DNA of 64,000 nt, from positions 496,001 to 560,000 of the forward strand of contig JAQQWL010000004.1 in NCBI GenBank assembly GCA_038363925.1. The letters run 5' to 3'. The DNA is from Apiospora phragmitis. Taxonomy: Eukaryota; Ascomycota; Sordariomycetes; Amphisphaeriales; Apiosporaceae. Every line of letters starts with the position of its first letter. The stretch's first letter is position 1. Both the position numbers and the translations under genes were made by a program. Positions 1-11,791 of this stretch are shown here, in pieces. The notes under the pieces are model-generated. The model saw only the letters and a list, made by a program, of their open reading frames with translations. It searched no databases and was not told the DNA's origin.

Positions 1-194
1 GAGCTCTGGCGGCGGCGGCTGGAGCGGGCGCAGGAGCGGCTGGAGCGCGAGGGGGTCGCGCTCTACACGTGGCGCCGCGGCGAGGACGTCATTCACGAGG
101 CGGATGGGCTCGTGCGGGGGCGATGCGGGAGATGGGGATTAAGGTGGGTGAGGGCGAGAAGGGGAATTTGAACAAGAAGGCGCATGAGCGTTGA
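1..194 (+). CDS. C-terminal end of an unidentified protein, with a one-base frameshift
   Basis: The window opens inside a plus-strand reading frame. Frame 1 gives a charged helical stretch starting ELWRRRLERAQERLEREG and then VALYTWRRGEDVIHEADGLV. At about 115-122 the coding potential moves to the frame that starts at 120 (AMREMGIKVGEGEKG ... KKAHER) and ends at TGA 192-194. Both parts have strong codon-position GC bias, and one missing base in the G-run at 115-120 would join them. I therefore read this as one gene end with a real or sequencing-derived frameshift. The N-terminus lies outside the window. I do not recognise the family; a coiled-coil or basic helix is all that can be seen. Confidence 0.55.
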   Translation, partial: ALAAAAGAGAGAAGARGGRALHVAPRRGRHSRGGWARAGAMREMGIKVGEGEKGNLNKKAHER

Positions 195-817
195 GAGATA
201 TGCGTGCGGTTTGCGGTATGCGGACATACGGGAGGCATTGTAGGATGGGAAGTTTGAAAGGAGAGGGTTAAAGGGGGGAAGAGAGGAAAGAAAGGAGCGA
301 GATCGAGTGGCAGAGCGAGGAAGATGAGGAGGGGCTTTGGAAGGGATGGTGGGTGTTTGGCGGTTCTTAACCCGATTATCCTGCGTATATACAAGCAAAG
401 ATACCAATAGTAAACTCGTGTTCAAAGACATTCCATCTTGTCGGCGGTTTGATGCGTTCTTGAAAGGGGGCTTTCGTTTTCGTACGTGGTAATCGACACA
501 TCTGGTCCATGAGCAAACTCGGCAGAGGCCATCTTCGCTTTAGTACTTTTAATGTTCACCAGCTTTACCGCCTATTCCGTCTTGATACTCTTGTTGCCAA
601 TATTCGCGTATCGCTTATTGCCTATAAACCGTCAGCGTCGCGGAGCAACTTAACTTTCCGTCGCCAACCGACAATCTCAGCCCTAATGACCAACGTACTC
701 GTCAACCCCACACACCTTAGACGATATCTTCTCGTCGCTCACGGCACACACGATTTGTCATTATTATATAGCGAGACATGATAAGAAGAACACATTCAAC
801 AACTTTACCAATCTAAA
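195..817. other. Intergenic, nothing recognised
   Basis: This is the 3' flank of the partial gene and the 5' flank of the tRNA gene. Only short reading frames without coding character are present. I see no repeat or RNA gene here. Confidence 0.6.
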
Positions 818-923
818 GGGGATGTGGTCTAGTGGTATGACGTTTCCTTAGCATGCGCTACTCGCCTACTGGGTGTTGTAGACAGCATGGAAAAGGTTCT
901 GGGTTCGATTCCCAGCCTCTCCA
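818..923 (+). tRNA. tRNA-Ala (anticodon AGC) with a 34-nt intron
   Basis: The cloverleaf folds as follows. Acceptor 5' strand 818-824 pairs with 916-922, with one G-U pair and one T-C mismatch at the sixth position; the discriminator is A923. The D arm contains a box A-like TGGTCTAGTGG. The anticodon stem TTTCC (843-847) pairs with GGAAA (889-893), and the loop is TTAGCA plus T888, giving anticodon AGC at 850-852. The T arm CTGGG-TTCGATT-CCCAG (899-915) includes box B GGTTCGATTCC. The intron occupies 854-887, directly after position 37 as in nuclear tRNA genes, and is flanked by a repeated AGCAT. A T-run at 927-932 follows. It decodes GCU and, by inosine, GCC/GCA alanine codons. Confidence 0.93.
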
Positions 924-926
924 GAC

Positions 927-932
927 TTTTTT
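927..932 (+). terminator. RNA polymerase III terminator of tRNA-Ala
   Basis: A run of six T begins four bases after the tRNA discriminator base. This is the usual Pol III stop signal. Confidence 0.8.
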
Positions 933-1490
933 ACTTTTTCCATCACTAGGACCGAATTTTTTGATTACGCCGGTCTTAGAACTCCTATGTGATCTTTTTT
1001 CTGTCGTCTGTGTCAGAGAAAGCGTACAAGCACTGGCGTGGCGGCCATTGTGGCTTTTTGTCCTGGTACGGGTTATTAGAATTGTCGCTTTACATGGATG
1101 CATATGAGTTGTACTCCGTATATCATTTGCCCAACTACTATGACAATGCCTTCTTGTGGCACCATTGGGTCATAACTTGCACTCACAATTGTTTGGATAA
1201 TCAAGTTCAACTGGATGAAATGCAATCCCATCTGTCGAGGATCAGGACAAATTTAGAAAAAGTGTTACCATAAATACGGCGTACAACTTCAAACCCTGAA
1301 GAAGGGCCTATGAGGCAAGCTGAATACATGTCAAAGTAACTCCAAAACCAAGTACGGAAGAATAAAGCAAGGGAAAGAAGAAGAAAAAAAGCAGTGCTCG
1401 GCATCGCCCAGCAGTCCAACAGCAGAAAGCCCATGTTCATCCCCTTACCCACCCGTAGATGCAAAACAAATAAACCAACCGATGCCTTGC
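933..1490. other. Intergenic, nothing recognised
   Basis: An A-rich run near 1378-1393 and short chance frames only. It is the 3' flank of the minus-strand zinc-finger frame. Confidence 0.5.
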
Positions 1491-2063
1491 TCATGGCTCG
1501 CAGGGGAAGCGAAAGATCACCACTTCTTCCGCGCTCCCATCACCGTCCCGAAACGGCCCCGACTCGCCATAGCTGGTTCGGGCAATCTTGCGACGCTCAG
1601 GGGAAGCGGCGACGGCCGTGACGAGGCGCTCCACCACGGGCAGCTGTCGATACGCAGCCGGCAATGACGGCGGCCGCGACGCGGGTCCACCGTGCTGCTT
1701 GCGCTCTCGCCTTTCGCGGTAGTCCTTGCGCAGGAAGGTCTTAGTGCAACCAGGAGCGGAACAGGGGTAACGCACTTTCTCGTGCTTCTCCTTGGTGTGA
1801 CGGTTAAGACGTCCAAATTCGGGACAAGTGTAAGAACAGTGGCGGCACTCGAACACCGGATCAGATTCGTCGAGTGGGGTTGCTGGCTCGTGAGCTACAA
1901 CTAGTGTGTTTCTGTATCGATTGTCAGTGACCTTGCGTATGCCTGGGTGGATGTAGGGTTGGGAAGAGGAGGGGAACAGACTCAGTGCTGTGGGATGCAG
2001 GTTCCCCGATGTCGCCCGAGGGTGATGATATGACCACTGGCACCTCATCCGGGGACTTTGCAA
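1491..2063 (-). CDS. C2H2 zinc-finger protein, second finger lacking one His ligand
   Basis: The 190-codon frame holds two adjacent C2H2 fingers. Finger 1 is C73-x2-C76-x12-H89-x4-H94 and includes FGRLNRHTKEKH. Finger 2 begins YPCSAPGCTKTF (C101, C106) with terminal H124, but position 119, where the first zinc His belongs (YRERxERKQH), is Arg (CGA on the minus strand, 1707-1709). The C-terminus is rich in Ala, Arg and Ser. The family is nuclear and DNA-binding, so a transcription-factor role is inferred. The first ~45 codons overlap the better-looking frame of the neighbouring pseudogene, so the true start is probably further in or on an upstream exon. No ATG-proximal signal settles it. It may be a decaying gene like its neighbour. 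Confidence 0.6.
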   Translation of the reverse strand: MQSPRMRCQWSYHHPRATSGNLHPTALSLFPSSSQPYIHPGIRKVTDNRYRNTLVVAHEPATPLDESDPVFECRHCSYTCPEFGRLNRHTKEKHEKVRYPCSAPGCTKTFLRKDYRERRERKQHGGPASRPPSLPAAYRQLPVVERLVTAVAASPERRKIARTSYGESGPFRDGDGSAEEVVIFRFPCEP

Positions 2064-3360
2064 CCAGGTATCCTAAAAGTAATGAGAGAAGCAGGTACGT
2101 TCTTTCAACTATCTGTGCAGCGTTGCATCCCTGGGTCGCACCCAGCACGTATGGTGGTGCCAGGGAGTTTGGGGCAGGATGTAACACGGCCATCCCCCGA
2201 GCGACCGGATTGCCACCGGAGACTATTGATAATGCCGCGTCGTGTATGAACTTCCAGTTTCTTTGATAAGATCCAATCCCTGCGCAACCCACTGTGACAA
2301 ACGTTAATGCCAAATTCCATATTACGCGCCGATACATCATGCACTCGCTAAGTAGAAATGCAAATACCACAGTGAATGCAACTCCCGCCATGAAATGCAC
2401 ACGGCACTATCTGATAAACTCCTCTGATCAGGTGGCTCTGTCGGTATGGGAAGTTCAGGATCGCTATTCCCCTGATCTTCGGAGGCTTTAGCCGAGTTGC
2501 GACGCAAGCGCGCCTCCCGGTTATAGATCGCTTGTTGGATGGCTGTATCCGGATCTGTGAAAACTGCATGTGATCTCTCCGCCAGAATGTCGGCCATGTC
2601 CTGGAATTGTTGCAACATATTCGAGAGCATATCTCGCGCACGGGCATCGTTCATATTGATCTCAGAACCAAGAGTCTGCTGCGTGATATCGACACCCCAT
2701 ATGACGAGGACGGCTTGTGCCAGGGCTACTCGCTCCGCTGGGTGCCAATCCGGCATGATGCCCATCCTGTTAAGATCTTACAGAAGGTCCTGCTCCAGTC
2801 TCGAACCTTGTGTCTCATCGATAGCTGAAGACATGTTCTTGGTCAGTGCTATGAAGAGCAGCGCACTATACACTGTCCTCGGTAGAACACCCCGACACGC
2901 CTTCTGGAGGATGTCTAAGCTATCATCCCAGGCACCGGCACTCTTTGACGCAAAGCGTGTGTGCAGTCCATAGAAGAGAGGGCAGGTGGGGTAATGCCTC
3001 CCATCACTGCCGAAACCCGATGGACATAAGCTGAGGAACATACGATTATATTCTCCGGTGAATCGAATCCGAAGATCAAATACCCGTTCCTCATCATGAG
3101 TCCAACTGAGATAGTATCTCAGAGCAATTGTGGCGAGCCTCTCCGCCATCTCTGGCATCATAGCATGATGAAGCAACCTTTTGGTCAGGCCGCAGTTCCT
3201 GCAATATAGATCTTCTCCCATACTCAACAGCGATCGTCACAATATTGTTCAACTCAGCAAGCCTGAGCAAAAGGTCCCGTTTGTCTAGAGACATGCAAGC
3301 TTGCAGCAATTTCGGCAGATCGAAAGATCCATCTTCCACAAGAATTTGCATTATGGCCAT
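1924..3360 (-). pseudogene. Broken gene for a protein with a C-terminal multi-pass membrane region
   Basis: Four minus-strand frames read as one protein in order. The first is 3360 to ~3230 (MAIMQILVEDGSFDLPKLL). The second is ~3227-2781, and the third, in the same frame, is 2777-~2405, separated only by TAA at 2778-2780. After a frame change near 2405, the last runs from ~2400 to 1924. The N-terminal two thirds is soluble-looking, with a Cys pair (YCRNCG). The last part has three hydrophobic segments (FMAGVAFTVVFAFLLSE; IWNLALTFVTVG; TYLLLSLLLGYLVA). The in-frame stop is a CAA to TAA change, a C-to-T transition in CpA context, which is what RIP makes. Frame changes near 3230 and 2405 have no convincing splice sites. 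Family not recognised. Confidence 0.55.
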
Positions 3361-3597
3361 ATAATACCTAATGAAGCTGTTGTCGGGCGCACTTGAGGAT
3401 TGGCAGAAACTAAATTAAGTCATTCCCGTTAGACCTAATACCCAAGCATTTTATATAACTGGGGGAGCCCCAGCATAGAAACTACATGCGAAGTATAATA
3501 CTGACTAGAGGTAGATCGTTCCATCTCGTAGTCGTAGATAGAAGGCGTTCCGAACTGTCTTCAACATATATACTAAAGTGGCGGCTAAAGCCGTGAT

Positions 3598-3619
3598 AAC
3601 CCTGTGGCCGGACAGGGTT
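3598..3619. other. Perfect 8-bp inverted repeat at the GC/AT boundary
   Basis: AACCCTGT, a six-base spacer GGCCGG, and ACAGGGTT form a perfect hairpin 20 bp before the sequence turns extremely AT-rich. It may be part of a transposon end. No matching end was found with confidence on the far side of the block. Confidence 0.4.
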
Positions 3620-3639
3620 TAACATTATTATAAACGAAC

Positions 3640-4834
3640 AAGTAAGTGACTAAAGAAGAGTAAAGATATAAAAATCGAATCGTAAAATATTTATATAATT
3701 TTAATTAAAAGGATCTACTTTTTAATATATCGTTAAATTTAAATAACTCACTTTTAAAGTAAAATAAAGCGATAATAACGCTTTAATAACATTTTTTATA
3801 AAAGCTTATATTATAATATTAAAAAAGAAATTAATTAAAGAAATAAACTTAGTAAATTTAATATTTATATTAAATATATTATTAAAATTAATAACGGCTT
3901 ATATAAATAATAGTTTAAAAGAAAGTAATTAAATATTTAAATTAAATAATCTTTAAATTAATATTAATGAAGTTATTTAATAATTATAAAAAAGGTTTTT
4001 TATAAATTTTATAATAAATTAATAAATTTTAATATTATATAATATATTAAAAATAGTAAGAATAATTAAAATTATAAAAAATAAAAAGCAATTTTTCTAT
4101 TACTGTTTAAAAAGAGATAATATATTAAAATATACCGGAGCTATTAAAAATAATAATATTAATGCGCTTAATATATTTTATAATAACTTATTTTAAACGA
4201 TTTATTATAATAATAATTATATTAACGTGGTTTATTATTAAGCGAGCTATATTATTAAGCGGGTCACTTTTTTAATTTCTTATTTACTTAAACATAAATA
4301 CTTAATATCTTTATAATTATAATATTAATTTAATGTAAAAAAGATAAAATAGTTTTAATAATTTAAGCGAGGCGAAATCTAATAAACCTTTTAAGCGAAC
4401 GAGCTATTATAAAAATATACGACGTTTTTTAAACTACTTTAAATTCTCGAATTAACGGCTAAATCTTATAACGCGGAGTTTAATATTTATAAACTAAATT
4501 TAATTTAGTTTAAAACAGGTGCTTTATAATTATATAATTAATTTAAATATTTAAAGACTACCTTTTAATATTAGTATTATAAAAGATATAATTAATCTCT
4601 TTAAAACGTTACGCGACGGCGACCGCGTTAATAAGTATTAAGTTAAGTGTTTTATTAATCGTAACTTAAACTTTAAAACTCGAATAAACCGTTAATATAA
4701 TTATTAAGGGGCTTTTTATAAAGACTTAAGTATTATTTCTAGCTAGTTCGCGTTAATTATAAATATAACAGCGAAATACAATATTTTAAATAAAAATATA
4801 TAAGAATTTTTTAAAAAAAAGTAGTTTTATTAAA
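3640..4834. repeat. RIP-degraded sequence, element not identified
   Basis: Extremely AT-rich, CpA/TpG-poor sequence with no open frame. It lies left of the copia element and is probably an older repeat. Together with 20592-21213 the amount (about 1.8 kb) would match one more Fot1-sized element split by the copia insertions, but I could not align terminal repeats. Confidence 0.4.
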
Positions 4835-5035
4835 TAGGCTTTCGTACGTATATACAGGTTCCGAGTTCAATCGGGGTTTAATCGTTATATTCTATTATTT
4901 ATCTCTATTTTTAATACTAGTTACGAGGGGTATTATATACCCCTCTTTATAAAATAGAAAAGGGGTTCGTACGCGTAGGTACGTAATACCTTTTTTAAAG
5001 TAATATAAACAGTTTTAGTTCTAGCTATTTTAATA
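4835..5035 (-). repeat. 3' LTR of copia element
   Basis: This 201-bp repeat shares GTACGCG(T/C)A(G/A)GTACGTA and the TATACCCCTC block with 11522-11791, 20393-20591 and, inverted, with 12928-13197 and 53530-53734. Confidence 0.8.
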
Positions 5036-6205
5036 TTAGCAGTTTTTTATTTTAGTAATAAAATTAGCCTGTTCCCTTTTTTAATACGAGCCTTCCTTTT
5101 ATAAGGGTCTCGTACGGTTGGGTTACTTTAATTCGGTATTAAGTACCTACTTAAACCGTATAGGTAATATTATACTTTCTTAACGTTATTTTAATTAAGT
5201 AGTAGGTCTACTCGATTAGTTATTCTAATCGTTCGTCCGAAAGTAATAATAGTAGGGGGACTATCGTATATCTTAATATGTTATACCTCGTAAAGGACTA
5301 ATAAAAGTAGTCCTATAAGTAAATATTCCTTTATACGTAAGTAATTCGTATAATATAAATTCTTTTTTTATACATATATATTTTTTTTTTTAAAATATTA
5401 TAAGAAAATAAATTATATATTTATATATATATTTATATAATATTTAGTTAATAAGTTATTAATCTTTTCGATATTATTATTATTAATATAATCGATTATA
5501 ATTAATATTAAATAATATTACCGATTTCTTCGGTTTAAAATTAATAAATTATATTTATATTTTATATTAATATATAATATCTTATTTTTTTTTAATTTTT
5601 AACGTTTATTAATTTCGTATAATAAAATAAAGAAGTTCGCGTTTATAATTTACCGAGCCGCGATATCGAAATACGTATAGCGGTAAACGACGATATTCGC
5701 CGCTTATTCGCTTATATTATTCGTTACGAAAGTTATTTCCGTACGGTTCTCGTTTAATCGCGCGGTAATATTAGTAATATTTATAATAATTAATACGTCT
5801 AATTTTATATTCTGTTTTATAAATATATTCGTTTTAATAAATACTAGGACGGCGTTTATATTTCGTACGTTTAAACTTCGTATAATAATTAATGCTCGTA
5901 TTATAATTTATAATTTATAAACCTTAATCTCGATAATAATAAGAATAAAAGTAGTAATAAAATTAAAATAATAATCGTATAATAATAAATTAATAATAAA
6001 TAAAATAAATAGTTTTTATATATATATAAATAACGTTCTCGTATAATTATTATTATATTAACCGTTTAAATTATAATATTCTACGGTTCTTTTTTAATTT
6101 TTATATAATACTTAATAAATAATATATATCGGTAATAACTATATAAAAAAGGATTAATAAAAAGAATTTCTCTCTTTTTCTCTCCTTTTATATCTCTTTT
6201 TTTTA

Positions 6206-9200
6206 TTACTCGCCGTACGAGTCTAGCTTCTTAATATATGTTTCCGTATATACGGTAAGGCTATTTATCGAGACTAGCCACTCGAGGGCCTTATTTAAGG
6301 ATACCTTAATAAAGGTATTTACCGGATTGTCTCTACTATTGATATAATAAACCTCTAATATCTCCTTTGTTTTATATGATTTTTAAAAAGATATAATATT
6401 AATTATAAGCTTTTTTTTTTATTATACCTAATTTAACTAGGTAATCGTAAAATAATTTCGAGTTTATATAATAAGTTATCGGAATATTTTAAAATTTTAA
6501 TATTTATATAATTTTTTAAATATAATACTTAATATAATACCGCTATTTATATTAAAAATTATATTATATAGTTCGTTAATTAATATATTTTTAATAATTC
6601 TTTTATATTTAATCGAGCTTTAATAAATAATATTATTTTAAATTTAGAATTTATTTTTTATATAATAAATTTCTTAGACTAATAAGATTAAGTATCCGAA
6701 TTAAAAGGTTAAGTCCTCGTTATTTATAAACGAACCGTCGATATAAATATATATTTTAAGCCGCATATCTAATTATAAATCTATTAATTATTCCGTATAT
6801 TTAAGTTTTTAATATCCTTATTATTTAAAGTCTATATTTAAGCGGCGGCAAATAAGTTATACACTGTTTTTAATTAATAAATAAATACGAAATATATTTT
6901 TCTTATATACTAAGAGACGTATTACTAGCTTTTATTAATAACTTTAAAGTCGACAAGCTTTAATTAGTTAGCCTATCCCTTCTATTCGAAAAAGATATTA
7001 TATAATTTTAATTAAATCTTGCTTCTATTAAACTCGATCGGCATATTTTTAATCAGGATATTTTTTAGCTTTGCACGGAATTATTCCTCTGCCAGCTTTT
7101 CTTCCTCTTTTTTAAGAAAAAGGGGCTATAATAAAGCTAAACGTATCGTCGGTTTATATTACTATAATATCGAAAGTATCGGGTTTTTCCGTAATAAATA
7201 ATAAGTAGGCGTCGTATATCGATATGGTTATTTCTAAATTTTATACGTAATAATTATAATACGTTTTAAATTAATAAAATCCTGACTTTATTAATCTATA
7301 TAAGGGTAATATAATTTAGAATAACGTCCCTTCGAGGTATTAAATCTTTAGCTCTATTAATAAACGTGCGTAAATTAATCGGTTTAACTTGTCGTACGAT
7401 TAGGTATAAACTTATATAATATCGCGTAGCTCGCCTCGTATATTAAAGTCTCGGATCAAGGTCGGTCCGAAGGTTAAAAAGAGTCTTTAGCTTATCCGCT
7501 GGATTATCGGTAACTGGGTTAAAATAGCCTCCTTTTCTATATCTCCGTAGCCTAATATTACGAGCCTAGATTTCTCGTACGGCTTTATAGTTTTATCCTT
7601 AATCTTTCGTACGAGACGTGTTTTAAAAATTTTTTAGCCGGTATATTTATTCAGGCTAAATCGAATAAATTCGAAACCCCTTCTTACGGCGAGATTATTA
7701 ATCTCCTCTACGTTAGACTTTTAAAACGGGTATCCGGACAAAATAATAACCCCGTCCTGTTAAAACTTAACTACTAGGTCGTAATTCTCTTATTCCTTTT
7801 AGGTAAGGAATATAGCGGCTCGAGCGTTCCGGAGTAGATATTTTTTAGGTTATCCTTGGCTACGTCGTACGGGAGCTACCGTAATTTCCTCGGCTATCGG
7901 TTCGGTATTTAGGGTATCTACCGGCTATTCCGAATTTATTTATAATTCCGGTTAGTTATATAGTTCTCCGGCTTCCTCTTAGTAGTACGGCTTAATTTAA
8001 GTTACTCGAAAGGCTTTTAAACCGTTTAAGGTATTTATTCGGATCGTACGGTCTTTAATAATTACTATTTTATATAGTTCGGTTTATCTTTCTTTTTCTC
8101 GCTTAATTAAAACTTTACTTCGAAGCGGGAGTATTAAGATATTTTAAATAGTTAATCTATTCCGGGTGTTTAAAGCTCGGTAGATATCAGTATTTATACG
8201 TATTTTCCGCAGTATTTTCATTACTTTTTATATAGCTTTTCTTTATATTTAAATCTCTAGTAACGATAGTAAGTTCCCGTTAATACGAAGGTATATTTCG
8301 AACACGAATAACGTAAGTATTAGGCCGTTAAGGCCAGCCGTATCGTTTAAAATTTTAGTTATTATTTAAAATATTATTTCGGCATTTATATAATAACCGA
8401 AATTCTTCTATAAAATATCGAAGGCTTTATATAACGGAACGTATACTCGTTTAACCTTACTTATTATTTAATAAGCTTTAATAAATATTTATTTATAAGT
8501 AATTCTTATTATTTATACGTAATCGCGAAACTCTTTTTTAAAAATACATGCCCGGATCGTACGAGATATAATTAAAAGGTATTTTAAATATCTTATATAT
8601 TAAGCGAATATAAGAATATAACCGTTTAAAAGGATATATTCGAATCGATTATATAAAATACGTTTTATTTATTAATATAAATAACGTTTACGATAATCTC
8701 GTAATTAAAGTCGTATTTATTTTATAACGAGAATTTAAATCTTTACGACGCCGGATTATACGATTAACATTAAAAGCATAACTTTTAAATCTCGTTTAGA
8801 ATAGTAAGATCGATATTATCATAGCCGGCGTTTTTTAAAAAAGTATAAAGCTTTTCCGTATAAGGGTGTCCGAATCGTTAATAAAGGTGTCGAAGCTGTC
8901 CTTTAATAAAATATAACGTCGCTTCTATACGGCCGGTATTAAAGAACGGGTGTCCTTATTTTTTAATTATAAAGAATATTTCGCCGTTTTTTTATACGAT
9001 AAAATTAAAAATATTATTATAATACGCTTTAAGCCGGTCGGAGTTATATAGCGAGAACAGGAAAAGGGTTATAATATTTAAAATATAATACTTAGTTATT
9101 CTTAATCGGTTCCGTACGTCGATTATTCTAATCGACGAGATAAGCTTTAAACTTTTAAACTTGATCTCGGCGTTTCCCGGGGTCTAATTAATCTATATAT

Positions 9201-11500
9201 CTAGGTTCTCTTATACGTAAACCTTTGCTTAAAGCTTTTCGATTATTAAAAATAAAACGGCACCGATATTTTAAAGCTTTTTTTAATAAATCTAGTTATA
9301 CGGGCTATTAAGATTAAATTAATTAGCTTATATAATAATTTTCGAAAAATAAATATCCTCGTTAATAAGTTAACAATAAAACGCAGCGTCCGTTAAGTAA
9401 ATAATACTTTATCGTATATTTTTTAAATCGAAATAATTATACTCCTTTTTCGTCGTTTTTAGCTACTCTTTTTTCCTTTCTTAATCTCGAACGAAATCCT
9501 CGTATTTATCTTAAATAAAAAGATTTTAATTAGCGTTATTATGCGTTTAAAAGTATTAAGTTATTATACGAGTTCGTTTTTTAATTAAGTAATTTATCGA
9601 TTAATAGCTTTATTTATAATAAATTCGGTAAATTATTTATTTTAAACTGCCGGTTTTTATACGATAACTTAGGTCGGAACGTGTTCGTAAGTCGCTAGTT
9701 CTTATCTTATCTTAATAGTCGGCTATTATATAACAATTTATTATTATAAGTTTATTAGTTTCTTTTTATATAATTATTTATAAACCGTTTATTAATTAAA
9801 TATATATTTATAGCTAGATTTTAATACAGTTCCTTCGTTTAAATATTGCCCCGAAAGCCTTTAGTCCGCTGCTATACTTAGCGATACGTAAAGGTTTAAA
9901 AATAACGCTTCGCATATTAGCTTCTAATTAATAAGGGCCGGTATAAGTTCCGGAATTCCTCGGTAAGCTTGTACGATTAAGGTATAGAGAGCGATATCTT
10001 TTTTAAATTCCTTTTAGAGGGCTCGTTATACGAGTTAGAGCTTATTTAATAAGATTTCTAAAACCTTAATAAGTTGCTTCTTAACGTTTTTACTTTTTAT
10101 TTATATAAAAAAAGTTATCGTTTAATTTATAAAATATTATATATAGTTTATTACTATATTAAAATATAAGTTTATAAAGTGGTATATCTTGTTTTATTTC
10201 TTTTCGAGTCCGATATAATTAAAATAGAATACCTCTATACGGCTAGAAAAAATATCCGAAAAAATCGTATAGTATTAGTTTTCTAGTATATCTAATCGTC
10301 GGCATATTTTAATAAATATTCGTATTTTATCGTAAAAGATATCGTATAGCTTATTAATATAATTCTTTTCTTTCCTTTATACTTTTAAAAGAGTAACGGC
10401 TTTATTTTAATCGATTTTATTATTATAAATAGCTCGGCTTAGAAGGATATCGTACTCTATAACGTACGCTAAACTAGATAATCGTACGGTCTGGTCTAGC
10501 GGTACCGGAATTGGAAAAGAAAAAGGATAATATTTTACGACGCTCAAATACTTAGGAATCTAGGGTTAGACGTCGGGCCTAAAGTATTTAAGACTCCGGG
10601 ATTGAACGTCGGTTTTAGAGTACCCTGTAGTGTCGCGAACGATTACTCCGTACGGAGACCGGGTGTCTCTCGCTTAGGCGGCGGTTCTTCGACTATCTAT
10701 TCTCGGGAAGAGTATAGAACATCCTCTTTTCGGGTTTTCGAAGTCGGTTCTGCCGGTCGGTCTTATTAATATATAGGATCGGCCGGTAGTACTAGACTTA
10801 TAAGCTTAGCTTTAAAGGATCCGTTTATTAATATATTAATTCCGTATTTCTTAAAGTAATTAAAAAACTCCTTTTAAAATATATAATTAATTTAGCCGAA
10901 CTAGTATTCGGTTTATTTATTAAATTTTATAATAAACGACTTTTTAAAAAAAGTCTCTTTTATTTTTAATATATAATATTTTAAAAAGTATCATATAAAG
11001 TACGTCGTAAATAGTTCGGGTATTATTTTTTTAAAAAGTACGTTTAAAGGTTTGAGTTCTTAAAAAGCGAGGTTAACGTTTCTTTTTTAAACTATTAACG
11101 GGATCCCGGTATTTTAGAATGTTTCTTCGTACGTAAATAGTTTAGGGTTTAGGGTTGTCGGTTTATTTTAGCTCGGTATGTCCGGGCTCGGTCCCAATTC
11201 GCCGACCGTAATTAATTCTATTTTAATAGGGGTTATCGTTTTATAGATCGTATAATAGGGTTATCTAGGTATATAATTATATATAGCCTAGTTAGTTTCG
11301 CGTATAATTCGGAACCTGGTCTCCTCCTTATAACATATATTTAAAAAAAGGGGTTCGTCCTCGTACGGTTAATTCAGTTCGGCTTTTCTTTCGAATCTCT
11401 TACTGGCGGAAATTCTCGGGGCTCCTTAACACGGTCGCCCTTATATTGGTAAAGGCGTAAAACCGTCTCTTTACTCTTATTAATTTATAATTACCTCGTA
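6206..11500 (-). pseudogene. copia gag-pol remnant
   Basis: The polyprotein is readable only by ignoring stops and shifting frames: gag, pre-integrase, integrase, reverse transcriptase and RNase H in copia order. Most losses are Gln and Trp codons turned into stops, as RIP predicts. No domain has an open frame longer than about 60 codons. Confidence 0.75.
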
Positions 11501-11521
11501 TAAATATTAATTAATATTAAA

Positions 11522-11791
11522 TAAGCTTTTATATATACGTATAAATAAGGGTTTAATTAATATTATATCATTATATTCTATTATTTATATTTACTTATTT
11601 TATTAATTTATAAATTCTAGGTTTAATCGAGGTTTAATCGTTATATTTTATTATTTATATCTATCTTTAATACTAGCTACGAAAGGTATCGTATACCCCT
11701 CCTTATAAAATAAAAAAGGGGTTCGTACGCGCAAGTACGTAGCACCACTTTTAAAGTAATATAAACAGCTTCAGTTCCAGCTGTTCTAATA
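11522..11791 (-). repeat. 5' LTR of copia element
   Basis: This 270-bp repeat is homologous to 4835-5035 and has an internal duplication of AT-rich LTR sequence. It ends exactly where the next, oppositely oriented copia piece begins. Confidence 0.75.

Larger units (their letters stand above)
4835..11791 (-). mobile_element. Ty1/copia LTR retrotransposon, full-length but RIP-inactivated
   Basis: LTRs at 4835-5035 (3') and 11522-11791 (5') flank 6.5 kb. The LTR starts TRTTAGAA and ends near CGAAAGCYYA in element orientation. Coding remnants on the minus strand follow copia order from right to left: gag (about 9800-11500), GAG pre-integrase (about 8780-8930, with YKRFGHPYTEKLYTFLKNAG), integrase, reverse transcriptase (about 7250-7700, with YEKSRLVI.GYGDIEKEAILTQ and LRDI), and RNase H C-terminus (about 6206-6360, with DNPVNTFIKVSLNKALEWL). 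Stops (TAA/TAG from CAA, CAG, TGG) interrupt every domain. The two LTRs differ in length (201 vs 270 bp) because the right one carries extra AT-rich sequence. No matching target-site duplication is left. Confidence 0.85.

Noticed and set aside
93..431. Two overlapping minus-strand frames of about 100 codons
   Set aside because: They lie over the end of the plus-strand gene and its flank, are Pro/Ser-rich by composition and match nothing.
509..781. 90-codon plus-strand frame
   Set aside because: No codon bias or motif; it sits in intergenic sequence before the tRNA.
4855..4880. GGTTCCGAGTTCAATC resembling a Pol III B box
   Set aside because: It is part of a copia LTR and no tRNA-like fold surrounds it.
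7019..7201. 60-codon plus-strand frame inside the copia element
   Set aside because: The copia coding strand is minus here; this is a chance opening in RIP-mutated RT sequence.
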